Assembly: GCF_029051685.1 (NCBI RefSeq)
Contig: NZ_JAACFT010000021.1
Coordinates: 1-64,000, forward strand
Source of the DNA: Bradyrhizobium sp. CSA207
Lineage (GTDB): Bacteria > Pseudomonadota > Alphaproteobacteria > Rhizobiales > Xanthobacteraceae
Length of the DNA: 64,000 nt
Direction: 5' to 3'
Shown in pieces: positions 37,745 through 47,434 of this stretch. Every line of letters starts with the position of its first letter. Positions within the stretch are counted from its first letter, which is position 1. The notes under the pieces are model-generated. The model did no database searches, was not told where the DNA came from, and saw only the letters and a program-made list of their open reading frames with translations. A program made the position numbers and the translations under genes.

Positions 37745-38965
37745 TCACCAGGCAGGTAAACTGCGCCACTCGTCGTCCGCACCAAGAACAGCTTTCTCCG
37801 CGTCGTAGCTGTAGAGCCAATGCTGCTCTGGCGTGATTCGATCGCCGAATTCTACGTTTTTCTTGCGAAACCGGGCGTTTCGCCTTGCGACCTTCTCAGC
37901 ATCGGCGAGATGATACCAACCCTCCGCTTCCCGCGAGTGTCGCACCATACGGTTTGCCCGATCGATTCGGAGATCTTCGTAGCGTTTTAACGCAGCTTTC
38001 GGATCCGATGCACCAATTTGGAGACAGCGCGCCAGCACCCACGCATCTTCAATCCCTTGGCCGGCACCAGACGCATGATAGGGGAGCATGGCGTGAGCCG
38101 CATCGCCCATCAGAGTGATCCCTCCCTGAACCCAGCTTTCAAGCGGGTTGCGGTCGCACATGCCCGTCACGAAGATTTCCTTCGTCTTTTCTATGACCCG
38201 CGCTGGCCTGTCGTACCAGCCCTTGAAAGCCCCAAGAATCTCTTCTCTTGAAGCGGTCTGCGACCAGGATTCCAATTTCTTGCCGTCTGTCGGCCCGGTG
38301 GCAAGCCAATTGAACTTGCGACCCGCGGAAATGTAGTAGTAGACGAAGGAAAGATTTGGCCCCATGTCGATATAGGCGGAAATGGGGATATCGAGATCGG
38401 CGATGTCCTCCGCATCAACCACGCCGCGCCACGAAACATAGCCTGAAGCACGCGGAGGCTCGGGCTGGAAGATCTGCTCACGAACCACCGAGTGGATGCC
38501 GTCGGCACCGATCAGGACGTCCGCTTCGTATTTGTCTCCGTTCTCGCAAATGACCCAAGCTCCACTTAGTCCCTGCCCAACAGCTTTCACTTTTTGCTTC
38601 ATCTTAACCCGCTTTCGGTCCAGACGTCGGGTAATCGCATCGATCAGATCGGGTCTGTACGCGTGATAATAAGGGTGACCGTAAATTTCTTGAACCTGCG
38701 GCTTCAGCGCGACACGCAGAACAGTTTCTCCGGTATCCCACACCGAATACTTGTGAAAATCTGGCTCGGCGCAAACGCGTTGCAGATCTTCGCCAAGCCC
38801 AAGCCAACTCAGAATGCGCACAGCGTTAGGACTAAGCTGAATTCCAGCGCCCACCTCGCCGAAAGCTGGTGCTTGTTCTAGCAGCAAGTAATCAAGACCA
38901 GCCTTGTCCATACCAAGTGCCAGCGTCGAGCCTGCGATACCGGCGCCGACGATGATCGATTTCAT
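37745..38965 (-). CDS. FAD-dependent monooxygenase, salicylate-hydroxylase-like
   Basis: 406 residues. GAGIAG at about 7-12, GAGIQLSPNAVRIL, GADGIHSVVRE (about 157-167) and GDAAHAMLPYHASGAGQGIE (about 286-305) define a group A flavoprotein hydroxylase. It resembles but is clearly not identical to the monooxygenase half of the neighbouring fusion. AGGAGAGG precedes the ATG. Aromatic or N-heterocyclic substrates are typical for the family. Confidence 0.93.
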   Translation of the reverse strand: MKSIIVGAGIAGSTLALGMDKAGLDYLLLEQAPAFGEVGAGIQLSPNAVRILSWLGLGEDLQRVCAEPDFHKYSVWDTGETVLRVALKPQVQEIYGHPYYHAYRPDLIDAITRRLDRKRVKMKQKVKAVGQGLSGAWVICENGDKYEADVLIGADGIHSVVREQIFQPEPPRASGYVSWRGVVDAEDIADLDIPISAYIDMGPNLSFVYYYISAGRKFNWLATGPTDGKKLESWSQTASREEILGAFKGWYDRPARVIEKTKEIFVTGMCDRNPLESWVQGGITLMGDAAHAMLPYHASGAGQGIEDAWVLARCLQIGASDPKAALKRYEDLRIDRANRMVRHSREAEGWYHLADAEKVARRNARFRKKNVEFGDRITPEQHWLYSYDAEKAVLGADDEWRSLPAW

Positions 38966-39020
38966 CGACCTCTCCTGTTGTATGTTCAACCACCTGCAAA
39001 ACGGGCCGCTGCATTAGTGG

Positions 39021-40009
39021 TCACTGCATTTTGATCTCTGCGTCTCTCACCACAGCGCCCCACTTCTCGAACTCAGTCCGAAAAAAAGCGCTGAACTGCT
39101 CTGGAGCGCCTCCCGCGACCTCTGCACCCTGAAGGGTCAAAACCGCGCGAAATTCCGATTTTGCTAGGCTCTTGTCCAAGGCGGAAGACAGCCGCTCGAT
39201 AACGCCCGGCGGGGTCCCAGCACGAGCAAGCAAGCCAAACCACGTACTCGCCTCGACATTCGATACGCCCGCTTCCTTGAGCGTCGGAATGTCCGGTGAC
39301 AAGGTTGAACGCTTTTCCGACGTGATGGCCAGCGCGCGCAAATTGCCCGATTGTACTTGTGGAAGTGCGGTGATCAAGACGTCGAACATCATGTCACTTC
39401 GCCACCGAGCAGCGCGGTGAGCGCGGGGGCACTGCCCTTGAAGGGAACGTGCAAGATGTCAAGCTGCTGCCTCAGTTTGAACATCTCTCCAGCGAGGTGG
39501 GAGGCGCTTCCAAATCCGAAAGAGCCGTAGCTCATTTTGCCCGGCTGCCGCCTTGCAAGATCAATAAGTTCTCGCAAGCTGTTCGCAGGAACTTTCGGAT
39601 TGACGATGAGAAGAAGCGGCGAAGTCGCAATGAGCTTGACCGGGACAAAGTCATCTACCGGATTGTATGGCAGTTTCGGATACGTATGAGGCGTGACAGT
39701 CAGCGGACCCGCCGCACTAAACAATAAAGTCGACCCGTCAATTGGTGCTTTGCTGACGAAGTCATGAGCGAGGACGCCGCCTGCTCCAGGCTTGTTTTCT
39801 ATGTAAAAGGTCTGCCCAAGTTCATCAGTCAGTTCCTTGGCTACCAAGCGGGCAATTGCATCAGTAGAACCACCTGCCGCATAAGGAACGATTATCCGAA
39901 CAGGTTTGTGCGGGTAGCCTTGCTCGTTCGCGCTACAAGTGACTGATGTTGCTACAGCGAAACTTGCCGCTACGAGCACTTTCGCTATGCCTCGCGGGAT
40001 TTTCGACAT
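39021..40009 (-). pseudogene. TctC/Bug-type solute-binding protein, single-base frameshift
   Basis: The first frame (to stop 39389-39391) encodes a signal peptide and the N-terminal two thirds of a Bug protein (YPHKPVRIIVPYAAGGSTDA; ENKPGAGGVLAHDFVSKAP) and ends LLGGEVT*. The second frame (39021-39392) continues MMFDVLITALPQVQSGNLRA to a normal C-terminus. Family proteins read GGEVTMMFD without a break, so one base is missing after GTGAC. The sum, about 330 residues, is the normal length. No tctA or tctB transporter gene is nearby. Sequencing error or ribosomal slippage on the ATGA overlap is possible. Confidence 0.85.
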
Positions 40010-40261
40010 GGCGCTACCTTGCATTTGAACCGAGAACTGATCGCAGCGGTTCTATAGATTACTCTTGCAGGCTGGACCGGGAGTGGGGTGTATGGTCGGC
40101 GTGGAATTTCAGCAGAAATGTCGACCCACGGGTCATTCGACGATAGCTAACTCTTCACCTTCAACTCCTCGCCGCGAACGGATGATCCGGCGGCTTCATT
40201 GTTAGCGCATTTTCCGGTATTAAAAAAATTGAATGTTCTCATGTTAAGATAAGGCAATCTC

Positions 40262-41161
40262 ATGGCTGTCTCCATCCGGCAATTGCGCGCATTTATTGCG
40301 ATTAGCGAACTCGGGAGTTTCACTCTGGCTGCAAGACGACTTCACGTGACGCAATCCGCGCTAAGCCTCTTGATTAGGGACTTAGAGCGAGAGTTGCGTG
40401 TGAGACTGATGGATCGAGGTCCGCGCGGCATTTCCCTCACTGTCGCGGGCTTTGACTTCCTTCCGCCAGCGATCAAGGTGATCGAAGACCTAGAAGCGGC
40501 GGTGAATGGAGCTGCTCAACTTCGCGACCGGCGTCGAGGGTTTGTCCGGGTTACCTGCACGCCTCTTTATGCCTCGACCTTCGTGCCGCAAGTCTTGGAT
40601 GGATTTCGGGCGCGATTCCCTAACATAGACATTCGTCTGCTCGATACGCTGAACGAGGAAGTATTTCGACGAATACTCATTGGCGAGGCAGATCTCGGCA
40701 TAGCCCCCCAGAGGCCTACACCTCCAGAGATTGACGAGACGCCCCTCTTCGTTGACCGCATCGACGCGATCTGCCCGCGCGGTCATGAACTTGCAAAGCG
40801 GAAATCGGTTTCCTGGAAGGAGGTGCTGCGCTTCCCGTTCATCAGCTTGACGAGAGACTTCACGGCTCGGCTGCAAGCCGATCTTTCAGATGGCTCGTCC
40901 TCGCTGGTGTTGTCGCCGGTTCACGAAGTTTCGTACCTCGCCACAGCCTTTGGACTCGTTAAGTTCGGCCAAGGCATCACGGCTCAGCCTCTAGCTGCCA
41001 AACCCATGCTCGCCTCTTTCGGACTAGTCGCAGTTCCGACGGTGCAGCCCATCATCCGCCGCCAGGTCTCACTCTTCACGCGACGGGGGCGTACTCTATC
41101 GCCGGCTGCGGACGGATTTCGTCATTTTGCGATCGGCAGCACAGAAAAGCTGGGCGTTTAG
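40262..41161 (+). CDS. LysR-family transcriptional regulator
   Basis: 299 residues, standard length. Helix-turn-helix at about 1-60 (IRQLRAFIAISELGSFTLAA, then TQSALSLLIRDLERELRV), then the effector domain. Divergent from the tctC-type gene with about 250 bases between starts, so that gene and the monooxygenase-CoA transferase genes after it are the likely targets. Confidence 0.91.
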   Translation: MAVSIRQLRAFIAISELGSFTLAARRLHVTQSALSLLIRDLERELRVRLMDRGPRGISLTVAGFDFLPPAIKVIEDLEAAVNGAAQLRDRRRGFVRVTCTPLYASTFVPQVLDGFRARFPNIDIRLLDTLNEEVFRRILIGEADLGIAPQRPTPPEIDETPLFVDRIDAICPRGHELAKRKSVSWKEVLRFPFISLTRDFTARLQADLSDGSSSLVLSPVHEVSYLATAFGLVKFGQGITAQPLAAKPMLASFGLVAVPTVQPIIRRQVSLFTRRGRTLSPAADGFRHFAIGSTEKLGV

Positions 41162-41205
41162 TCGATAACAATACGAAGCTACGTGGCCGGAACGAGATCG
41201 AACAT

Positions 41206-41937
41206 CTAAGTCCGGACGTAGCTTTGGCCGCCAAGATAGAACCGTATGAGATCCGTGTTTGAATGCAGTTCTGGAGCAGTTCCTTCAAGCGCGATCCGAC
41301 CGTTCTGCAGAATATAACCGCGTTTTGCTATGTCGAGCCCGAGCGATGCATTTTGTTCGGCAATGAGGATCGTCACGCCCTCTTCGCTTGAGAGCAGTGT
41401 GAGTCGCTCCGCGATTTCGTCGACGATCCGAGGAGCAAGGCCGAGGGACGGTTCATCGAGGACAAGCAACTTGGGCGAACTCATCAAGGCGCGTGCAATC
41501 GCAAGCATCTGCTGTTCCCCGCCGCTCAGCGTTCCTGCTGCCTGATCGAACCGATCGCCGAGACGAGGAAACATCGCAATGGCGTGATCAGCGGCTCGGC
41601 GCAAGGCGGCGGAACGGATGGCCGGCCGGGAGTAGGCCCCGAGTTCCAGATTTTCCCGGACGGTCATTTCCGAAAAAACGCCGCGTCCCTCGATCACCAG
41701 CGCCATCCCGTGCTCGACCCGAGCGGCGGCATCTAGCTTTCCCATGTCTGCATCGCGAAACTTGATAAGACCTGCAACCGGCCTCACCAGCCCCGCAATC
41801 GCATTAACGGTGCTGGACTTACCTGCCCCGTTGGCACCGATCAGGACAACAATCTCGCCCTGATTGACGTGAAGGTCGAGACCGTCGACTCCGAGGACAG
41901 TTCCGTAGCGGACCTGCAGTCCCTTTACATCAAGCAT
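41206..41937 (-). CDS. livF: Liv-type ABC importer ATPase LivF (module 2)
   Basis: 243 residues: Walker A IGANGAGKSS, signature TLSGGEQQML, Walker B LLVLDEPSLGLAP. Starts inside the last 8 bases of the fused livM-livG gene. Convergent with the LysR gene ahead, 45 bases apart. Confidence 0.94.
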   Translation of the reverse strand: MLDVKGLQVRYGTVLGVDGLDLHVNQGEIVVLIGANGAGKSSTVNAIAGLVRPVAGLIKFRDADMGKLDAAARVEHGMALVIEGRGVFSEMTVRENLELGAYSRPAIRSAALRRAADHAIAMFPRLGDRFDQAAGTLSGGEQQMLAIARALMSSPKLLVLDEPSLGLAPRIVDEIAERLTLLSSEEGVTILIAEQNASLGLDIAKRGYILQNGRIALEGTAPELHSNTDLIRFYLGGQSYVRT

Positions 41938-43654
41938 GTACGTCGCCACTCTCGCCGAGATAAGCGAGCCGTACTTTCGGATCGCTGATGACTGTCTTGG
42001 GATCACTGTCGATGATCGGCATACCGCTGTTCAGCACCAGGACGCTGTCAGACAGCGGTAACACCAGACTCATGATGTGATCGACAAGTACAATGGCGCG
42101 GCCGTTCGCTTTCAGTTCGCGCAGAAGGGACGCGAGTTGTTCGATGTCTGCGGAAGACAGGCCAGCTCCCGGCTCATCAAGCAGCAACAGCCGGGGATTC
42201 CCAGCGAACGCGGTTCCTATCTCTGTCAACCGACGCTCGTACTGATTGGTCTGGTCAGGATAGTGTTGGGCAACGTGCTCAAGGCCGACCTGCTGGAGAA
42301 CATGACTTGCCTGGTGTTCGTCGCGTTGCGTCGCGCTGCCAAGCACGGACGCACCAAGCAGAATGTTCTCATAGACCGTCAGCGTCGGAATCAGCCGCGC
42401 GTGCTGGAACGTTCGCCCCAGCCCCAGTTGCGCGCGCTTGAATGCCGGTGCTGTCTCCACGCTCTGGCCGCACAGCTTGATCGTTCCGCCATCTGTTGCG
42501 ATCGCACCAGAGATAAGAGCCAGCGCCGTCGATTTTCCCGCTCCATTGGGCCCGATAATCGATTTGATTTCTCCGGCGTCGACATGAAAGCTCAAGCCCG
42601 TTACGGCCTGCACGCCACCAAACGCTTTTTCGATTTCATTCACCGTCAGAACGCGCTCGTCACGATGAAACGTCGTATTCGGTACCTTCCGCGTGACCGG
42701 CGCGAAGAACGATCGCCGGCGCACCACACCCGCAAGGCCGTTCGGCGCAAACAACATGATGGTCGCCAGGATGGACCCGAAGATAACCGGCTGCCAGGTT
42801 GCCGCCTCGCGCAGCAGTTCCGGCATCCAGCCCAGAAGGACCACACCGAGAATGCCGCCCCAGATGCGCCCCATGCCGCCGACAACCAGCATGATCACAA
42901 GAATCAGCGAATAGTTCAGACCGAACGTATCCGGCGCGACAAATTGAACATTGTGGACGTAAAGGCTTCCGCTAAGCGCCGCGATTGCAGCGCTTGCGAC
43001 AAAAACCGAAGCCTTGAGAAACACGACGTTGATGCCGCGCGCGGACGCAGCGGTTTCATCGGCATGAATGGCGCGCAGCTTCAGCCCAAGGCGCGAGCCG
43101 GCCAGATTCCAGAGCACGATGAGCACGACCGCGACAACGCCGAGCACAAGATAATAATAAACCAACGGATCGCGCAGAATATAGCCGCCCAGCCTCAGCC
43201 TCGGGATCGAGATCACGCCAGACGAGCCCCCGCTCCATTGTGACGTCACGCGGATCATTGCATCGAACAACACGGGAAACCCGAGCGTCGCCAGGGCGAG
43301 ATAGTACCCGCGCAGTCGAAGCGTCGGCACGGCTACAGCCGCCGCGAGCAGCGATGCGGCGATCGTGCCAACCGGCATCGCCGCCCAACCCGACCAGCCG
43401 GCCTTTGTCGTTAAGAGTCCGGATGCATAGGCGCCGATGGCAACAAAAATTCCGTGCCCGAGCGAAAGCTGCCCGGCATATCCGAGCAGCAAGTCGAGGC
43501 CGATCACGACGAGAATGTTGAGAAGCAGGAAAGTCCAGACCCCGAGGACGTAAGCATCCTGCGACATTGCCGGGATCGCGGCGAAGGCCGCGAGTATTCC
43601 GAGGACCGGAGCTTGCCTGACCCCGACACCCGACCAGCCGGACGTTTTGCTCAT
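41930..43654 (-). CDS. LivM-LivG fusion: importer permease joined to ATPase (module 2)
   Basis: 574 residues. Residues about 15-315 are the LivM permease (LDLLLGYAGQLSLGHGIFVA at about 53-72; SRLGLKLRAIHADETAASAR), then a short basic linker (about 312-335), then a LivG ATPase with Walker A GPNGAGKS at 368-375, signature RRLTEIGTAFA region and Walker B RLLLLDEPGAGLS. In modules 1 and 3 these are separate genes, so this is a true fusion in one frame. A cytoplasmic C-terminal ATPase fits the permease topology. Confidence 0.94.
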   Translation of the reverse strand: MSKTSGWSGVGVRQAPVLGILAAFAAIPAMSQDAYVLGVWTFLLLNILVVIGLDLLLGYAGQLSLGHGIFVAIGAYASGLLTTKAGWSGWAAMPVGTIAASLLAAAVAVPTLRLRGYYLALATLGFPVLFDAMIRVTSQWSGGSSGVISIPRLRLGGYILRDPLVYYYLVLGVVAVVLIVLWNLAGSRLGLKLRAIHADETAASARGINVVFLKASVFVASAAIAALSGSLYVHNVQFVAPDTFGLNYSLILVIMLVVGGMGRIWGGILGVVLLGWMPELLREAATWQPVIFGSILATIMLFAPNGLAGVVRRRSFFAPVTRKVPNTTFHRDERVLTVNEIEKAFGGVQAVTGLSFHVDAGEIKSIIGPNGAGKSTALALISGAIATDGGTIKLCGQSVETAPAFKRAQLGLGRTFQHARLIPTLTVYENILLGASVLGSATQRDEHQASHVLQQVGLEHVAQHYPDQTNQYERRLTEIGTAFAGNPRLLLLDEPGAGLSSADIEQLASLLRELKANGRAIVLVDHIMSLVLPLSDSVLVLNSGMPIIDSDPKTVISDPKVRLAYLGESGDVHA

Positions 43655-44529
43655 CTCGCGGATCCCGCCGCCGCACGACCGAACAGGCCTTGCGGTCGAA
43701 CCAGAAGAATAACGAGGAGCGAAAGAAACGCGTATGCGTTCTGCAGGTCGGACGAAATCAACCCGACGCCCAGGCCCTCAAGCAGCCCGAGAACCACACC
43801 GCCAACGACGGCACCGAACGGATTCGCAAGGCCGCCAACAATGGCTGCGGTGAACCCCTTGATCGCCAGAGGAACGCCGTTGTCGTACGACATCATCTGC
43901 GACGGCGTAATGAGAATGCCAGCGAGGCCGCCGATCCCTGCGCTTGCGACATACGCCAGCAGAACCATGCGCCTTGGCCGTATGCCGATCGTCTGCGCAG
44001 CGCGGCTGTCGTTGGCGCAGGCACGCATAGCTTTGCCGATCATGGTTCTGTAGAGAAAAACCCACAGCAGCGCGCAGACCGTGGACGTCGCAAGCAGGGT
44101 CGTGATCGTGCCGTAGTTGACGGTCGCGCCCATCAGCCGGATGGTGCCATCCGAATAGAGCGCGAAAGTTTTGAAGTCGGTGCCCCAGATGTGTTGCGCA
44201 AGCCCTTGCATGGCGATGGCTACGCCGATGGTCGTCATGATGTAGGTCAGTTCGTTGCTGCCCCGCCGCGCCGTTGACAGAAGCGACTGCAAGGCGCCGC
44301 CCAGCACGACGGACGCCGCAAGCGAGAGAGGAATCGCGACAGCCGTAGGAAGGCTGGCAGCCGTGAGGGAGACCGTGGCGAGTCCGCCGTAAACGACGAA
44401 CTCGCCTTGCGCAAAGTTGATCACCTTACTGGTGTTGTAAATCAAGCTGAACCCGACACCGATCAGGCCGTACACGGCGCCGATTGCGAGGCCTCCTGCG
44501 AGGAACTGCGGGATGACATCCCAATCCAT
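43651..44529 (-). CDS. livH: Liv-type ABC importer permease LivH (module 2)
   Basis: 292 residues, LivH pattern (GAVYGLIGVGFSLIYNTSKV, NFAQGEFVVYGG; coupling segment RTMIGKAMRACANDSRAAQT; GLANPFGAVVGGVVLGLLEG). Overlaps the fused livM-livG start by four bases. Confidence 0.94.
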   Translation of the reverse strand: MDWDVIPQFLAGGLAIGAVYGLIGVGFSLIYNTSKVINFAQGEFVVYGGLATVSLTAASLPTAVAIPLSLAASVVLGGALQSLLSTARRGSNELTYIMTTIGVAIAMQGLAQHIWGTDFKTFALYSDGTIRLMGATVNYGTITTLLATSTVCALLWVFLYRTMIGKAMRACANDSRAAQTIGIRPRRMVLLAYVASAGIGGLAGILITPSQMMSYDNGVPLAIKGFTAAIVGGLANPFGAVVGGVVLGLLEGLGVGLISSDLQNAYAFLSLLVILLVRPQGLFGRAAAGSAR

Positions 44530-44547
44530 ACTGATCAGACCCGGCTC

Positions 44548-45720
44548 TTACTTTTCATAATCGGCAAGACGCCAGCCGTCTTTGTCCGCGATCATCATCA
44601 CCAACGCGTCGCTCCTCAAACCGGCGTGGTCCTGCGGCGTGAAGTTGAAGATGCCAGTGATGCCGACGTGGTTCTTCACGTTGTTCTCGAGCCAATCGCG
44701 GATCTGCGGATCGCCGTTGGTCTCCCGGATGGCTTGCAGCACCATGTTGGCGGAATCGTAGGCTATACCGGCGAACATGTCCGGGGCCGTTCCGTACCTG
44801 GCCCTGTACTTCGTGACGAATGCTTCGGCGGCCTTCTTTTGCGGATGAGTGTTCGGCAACTCGTTCCACACCAGAACGGGCGCACCGACGATGGGTTGAC
44901 CAATTACGGCGTCGCCGACAGCGTCACGAAACGCACTGTTGGCTTGACCGTGACCGGAAATGATCGGGGTGGCCAACCCCAGTTCGCGTGCGTTTTTGTA
45001 GACGATCACCGACGGTGCGCCGAGGCCGTGCATGAAGATCGCATCGACGCCGGCTGATTTCAGCTTGGCGAGCTGCGATTTCAGGTCGGTGGAATTTGCA
45101 GGGAAGGATTCTTCGCGGTCCAGCGACACGCCGACGCCTGGCGCGAGCTTTCGCAAATTGTCACGTCCGTCTTCTCCATAAGCGTCGGCCGAATAGAGAA
45201 TGCCAAGCTTCTTCCAGCCCGCGCGCTTGGCATAGTCGAGCACCTTGGCCACCGACAGGTCTCCGCCCTGCCCCGGCCGGAACACCCATTTGCGCTCAAC
45301 AATCGGCTGCACGACACCGATGCCGGACACGGGACACAACAGCGCGACTTCGGCCTCGTTAACGATCGGAATGGCGGCCATCGCGCCACCGGTCCGGCTC
45401 GGTCCGATCAATGCGAGCACCTTGGATTGGTTGATCAGCTTGCGGGCCGCGAGAACCGTATCGGTTTCGGTGCTCTTGGTATCCTCGAACATCAATTCGA
45501 TCTTACGGCCGCGGATGCCGCCGGCCTGGTTTCCTTCATCGACCGCAAGCATCACCGCGTTCTGTTCGGGCTTGCCCAGGAACGACGCGCCCCCGGTGAC
45601 ATCCAGCATGGCGCCGATCTTGTAGGGCTCCTCTGCCGACGCCGGTTGCGCGATGATGACGCCAAGGCCTAGGACGGCCAGTAAGCGGCGCGCCGATCGA
45701 ACGTGATGCTGTTTTGTCAT
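44548..45720 (-). CDS. Periplasmic substrate-binding protein of Liv importer (module 2)
   Basis: 390 residues with a Sec signal peptide (basic start, LLAVLGLGVIIAQPASA, cleavage before EEPYKIG) and a type I periplasmic-binding fold (IGAMLDVTGGASFLGKPEQN). Ligand not predictable; the acyl-CoA ligase upstream suggests a carboxylic acid. The ATG at 45720 is chosen because it begins the signal peptide. Confidence 0.92.
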   Translation of the reverse strand: MTKQHHVRSARRLLAVLGLGVIIAQPASAEEPYKIGAMLDVTGGASFLGKPEQNAVMLAVDEGNQAGGIRGRKIELMFEDTKSTETDTVLAARKLINQSKVLALIGPSRTGGAMAAIPIVNEAEVALLCPVSGIGVVQPIVERKWVFRPGQGGDLSVAKVLDYAKRAGWKKLGILYSADAYGEDGRDNLRKLAPGVGVSLDREESFPANSTDLKSQLAKLKSAGVDAIFMHGLGAPSVIVYKNARELGLATPIISGHGQANSAFRDAVGDAVIGQPIVGAPVLVWNELPNTHPQKKAAEAFVTKYRARYGTAPDMFAGIAYDSANMVLQAIRETNGDPQIRDWLENNVKNHVGITGIFNFTPQDHAGLRSDALVMMIADKDGWRLADYEK

Positions 45721-45776
45721 GATGTGTTTCCCCCTGCGACCCGCTTCTTCCTGGATTATGTGGCTCACGGTTGCCT

Positions 45777-47318
45777 TCAGACCTGAACGTCGTGCTTCTC
45801 CCAATAGGACTTTCGGACATCCCGTCTCAGAATTTTCCCGAATGAGGACATCGGCAATTCATCGCGGAAGTCGATTTTCTTCGGTACCTTGAAGCTCGAG
45901 AGCGATGCCTTGCAGTGAGCGATGAGATCACTCTCGCTCACGGTCTGTCCGGGCCTCAGCGTTACCGCCGCCACAACGATCTCGCCCCACTTCGGGTCAG
46001 GCGCACCGACCACTGCCGCCATGTTTACAGCCGGGTGTTTGTAGAGAATGTCCTCGATGTCGTTCGGATAAATGTTCTCGCCTCCGCTGATGATCATGTC
46101 CTTCTTGCGATCGACAATGTACAGGAAGCCTTCCTCATCGAACCGGCCCATGTCGCCGAGCGTGAAGAAGCTGCCACTTCGGGCACTGGCGGTGGCCTGC
46201 GGATTGTTGAAATATTCGCGGATGAGCGTCGCACCGCCGATGTGGATCTCTCCGACTTCGCCTTGCGGGACCGGATGGCCGTTCTCGTCGCGCAACTCGA
46301 CGAACATGCCGATCACCGGACGGCCGACGGAGCGGACTTTCCGCAGCTGATCGGCGGGACCGAGATTGGTGACGAGACCGACCTCAGTACCGCCGTAGAA
46401 TTCATTGAGACCGGCATTTGGAAGCCGCTTGATCAAGGCTTCCTTGGTGTGGGTGAGCAGCGGCGAGCCGCCGCTGATCACCATGCGCAGCGAACCGAGG
46501 TCGAACCGATCGATCTCCTCGCTCGCGACCATGGACGCCCACATCGTGGGAACCATGAAGGCCCATGTCGCCCTGTTTCTGTCGATCATGCCGAAGACAT
46601 TCGCCGGTGTGCTGTCGCTGGAGACAATCACCGTGCCGCCGCGGAAAAGCTGAAGCAACGCAAACAGGGCCGGCGCTTCATGAAACAGCGGAGCCGCGAC
46701 AAACTCCCTGTCATCCGACGTAATGCCATAAACCGTGGCTATCCGGCGCAAGCAGTCGGCGAATTCTCGATGCGGGTTCACACAGCCTTTCGGAAAGCCG
46801 GTGGTGCCCGACGTATACCCTTGAAAATAGCAGGTCGAGAGATCGGCCGGCACTTCAGGCTCAACTTCACGGCCGGATTGAACGAGATCCTCGTAAGAAT
46901 AACTTCCCACGCCCTCGGGACCGTCGCTGACGATGTACTTCTTGCCGACGGTCAGAAGTTCATCCCGCAGCGATTGCACCATCGGGATAAACTGGGAGTC
47001 AAACACCAGCGCGCTGGCGCCAGAGTGATTGACGACGTACTCCACTTCGCTCGCAACAAAGCGAAAATTCAGCGGTACGACCGTAACCCCGAGCAATGCG
47101 GCTGCCTGATAGAGTTCAAGATACCGGCTGCTGTTTTGCATGACCACGGCAACACGGTCACCAGGTTGGACGCCGATGCCCGTGAGCGAGTCGGCCAGCC
47201 GTCGCACGCGCGACCAAAGTCGCGCATACGTCTGCTCACCTTCCGATGAAATAATGGCAACTTTTTCGGGCGTGTAAGTCGCGTGCCAGCGCAACGCATC
47301 GCCAATTCTGCTCGGCAT
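45777..47318 (-). CDS. AMP-forming acyl-CoA ligase (module 2)
   Basis: 513 residues of the ANL superfamily. The phosphate loop YTSGTTGFPKG is at about 168-178; the hinge YIVDRKKDMIISGGENIYP and the C-terminal catalytic Lys in SFGKILRRD are intact. Activates a carboxylic or fatty acid to its CoA ester with ATP. GGGGAG precedes the ATG. It heads a leftward set with the importer genes (57-base gap to the binding-protein gene), so uptake and activation are coupled. A TetR-type palindrome lies just upstream. Confidence 0.94.
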   Translation of the reverse strand: MPSRIGDALRWHATYTPEKVAIISSEGEQTYARLWSRVRRLADSLTGIGVQPGDRVAVVMQNSSRYLELYQAAALLGVTVVPLNFRFVASEVEYVVNHSGASALVFDSQFIPMVQSLRDELLTVGKKYIVSDGPEGVGSYSYEDLVQSGREVEPEVPADLSTCYFQGYTSGTTGFPKGCVNPHREFADCLRRIATVYGITSDDREFVAAPLFHEAPALFALLQLFRGGTVIVSSDSTPANVFGMIDRNRATWAFMVPTMWASMVASEEIDRFDLGSLRMVISGGSPLLTHTKEALIKRLPNAGLNEFYGGTEVGLVTNLGPADQLRKVRSVGRPVIGMFVELRDENGHPVPQGEVGEIHIGGATLIREYFNNPQATASARSGSFFTLGDMGRFDEEGFLYIVDRKKDMIISGGENIYPNDIEDILYKHPAVNMAAVVGAPDPKWGEIVVAAVTLRPGQTVSESDLIAHCKASLSSFKVPKKIDFRDELPMSSFGKILRRDVRKSYWEKHDVQV

Positions 47319-47344
47319 GGCTTCTCCCCGGCATTTTTCTTCCA

Positions 47345-47358
47345 AACGATCGTACGTT
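47345..47358 (-). promoter_or_regulatory. TetR operator candidate upstream of acyl-CoA ligase
   Basis: AACGATCGTACGTT, 27 bases before the ligase start. It carries the AACGATCGT core found twice in the TetR/MaoC intergenic region (48488-48524), with a slightly different spacing of half sites. Confidence 0.5.
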
Positions 47359-47434
47359 CGATTAGCTGCGCGAGTTAGTGGAGCGGCTCATCGCAACCCG
47401 CGGGGGGGCGCCGCCTCCGGCCCTCCAAATTCGC

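Noticed and set aside
39021..40009. Two separate small genes with ATGA overlap
   Set aside because: The two frames are consecutive pieces of one TctC/Bug protein, so a frameshift is a better explanation than two genes.
42077..43243. 388-codon plus-strand frame opposite the LivM-LivG fusion
   Set aside because: No domain, arginine- and histidine-rich composition; the fusion on the minus strand has all family motifs.
45915..47249. 444-codon plus-strand frame opposite the acyl-CoA ligase
   Set aside because: Typical high-GC antisense shadow; the minus strand has complete ANL motifs.
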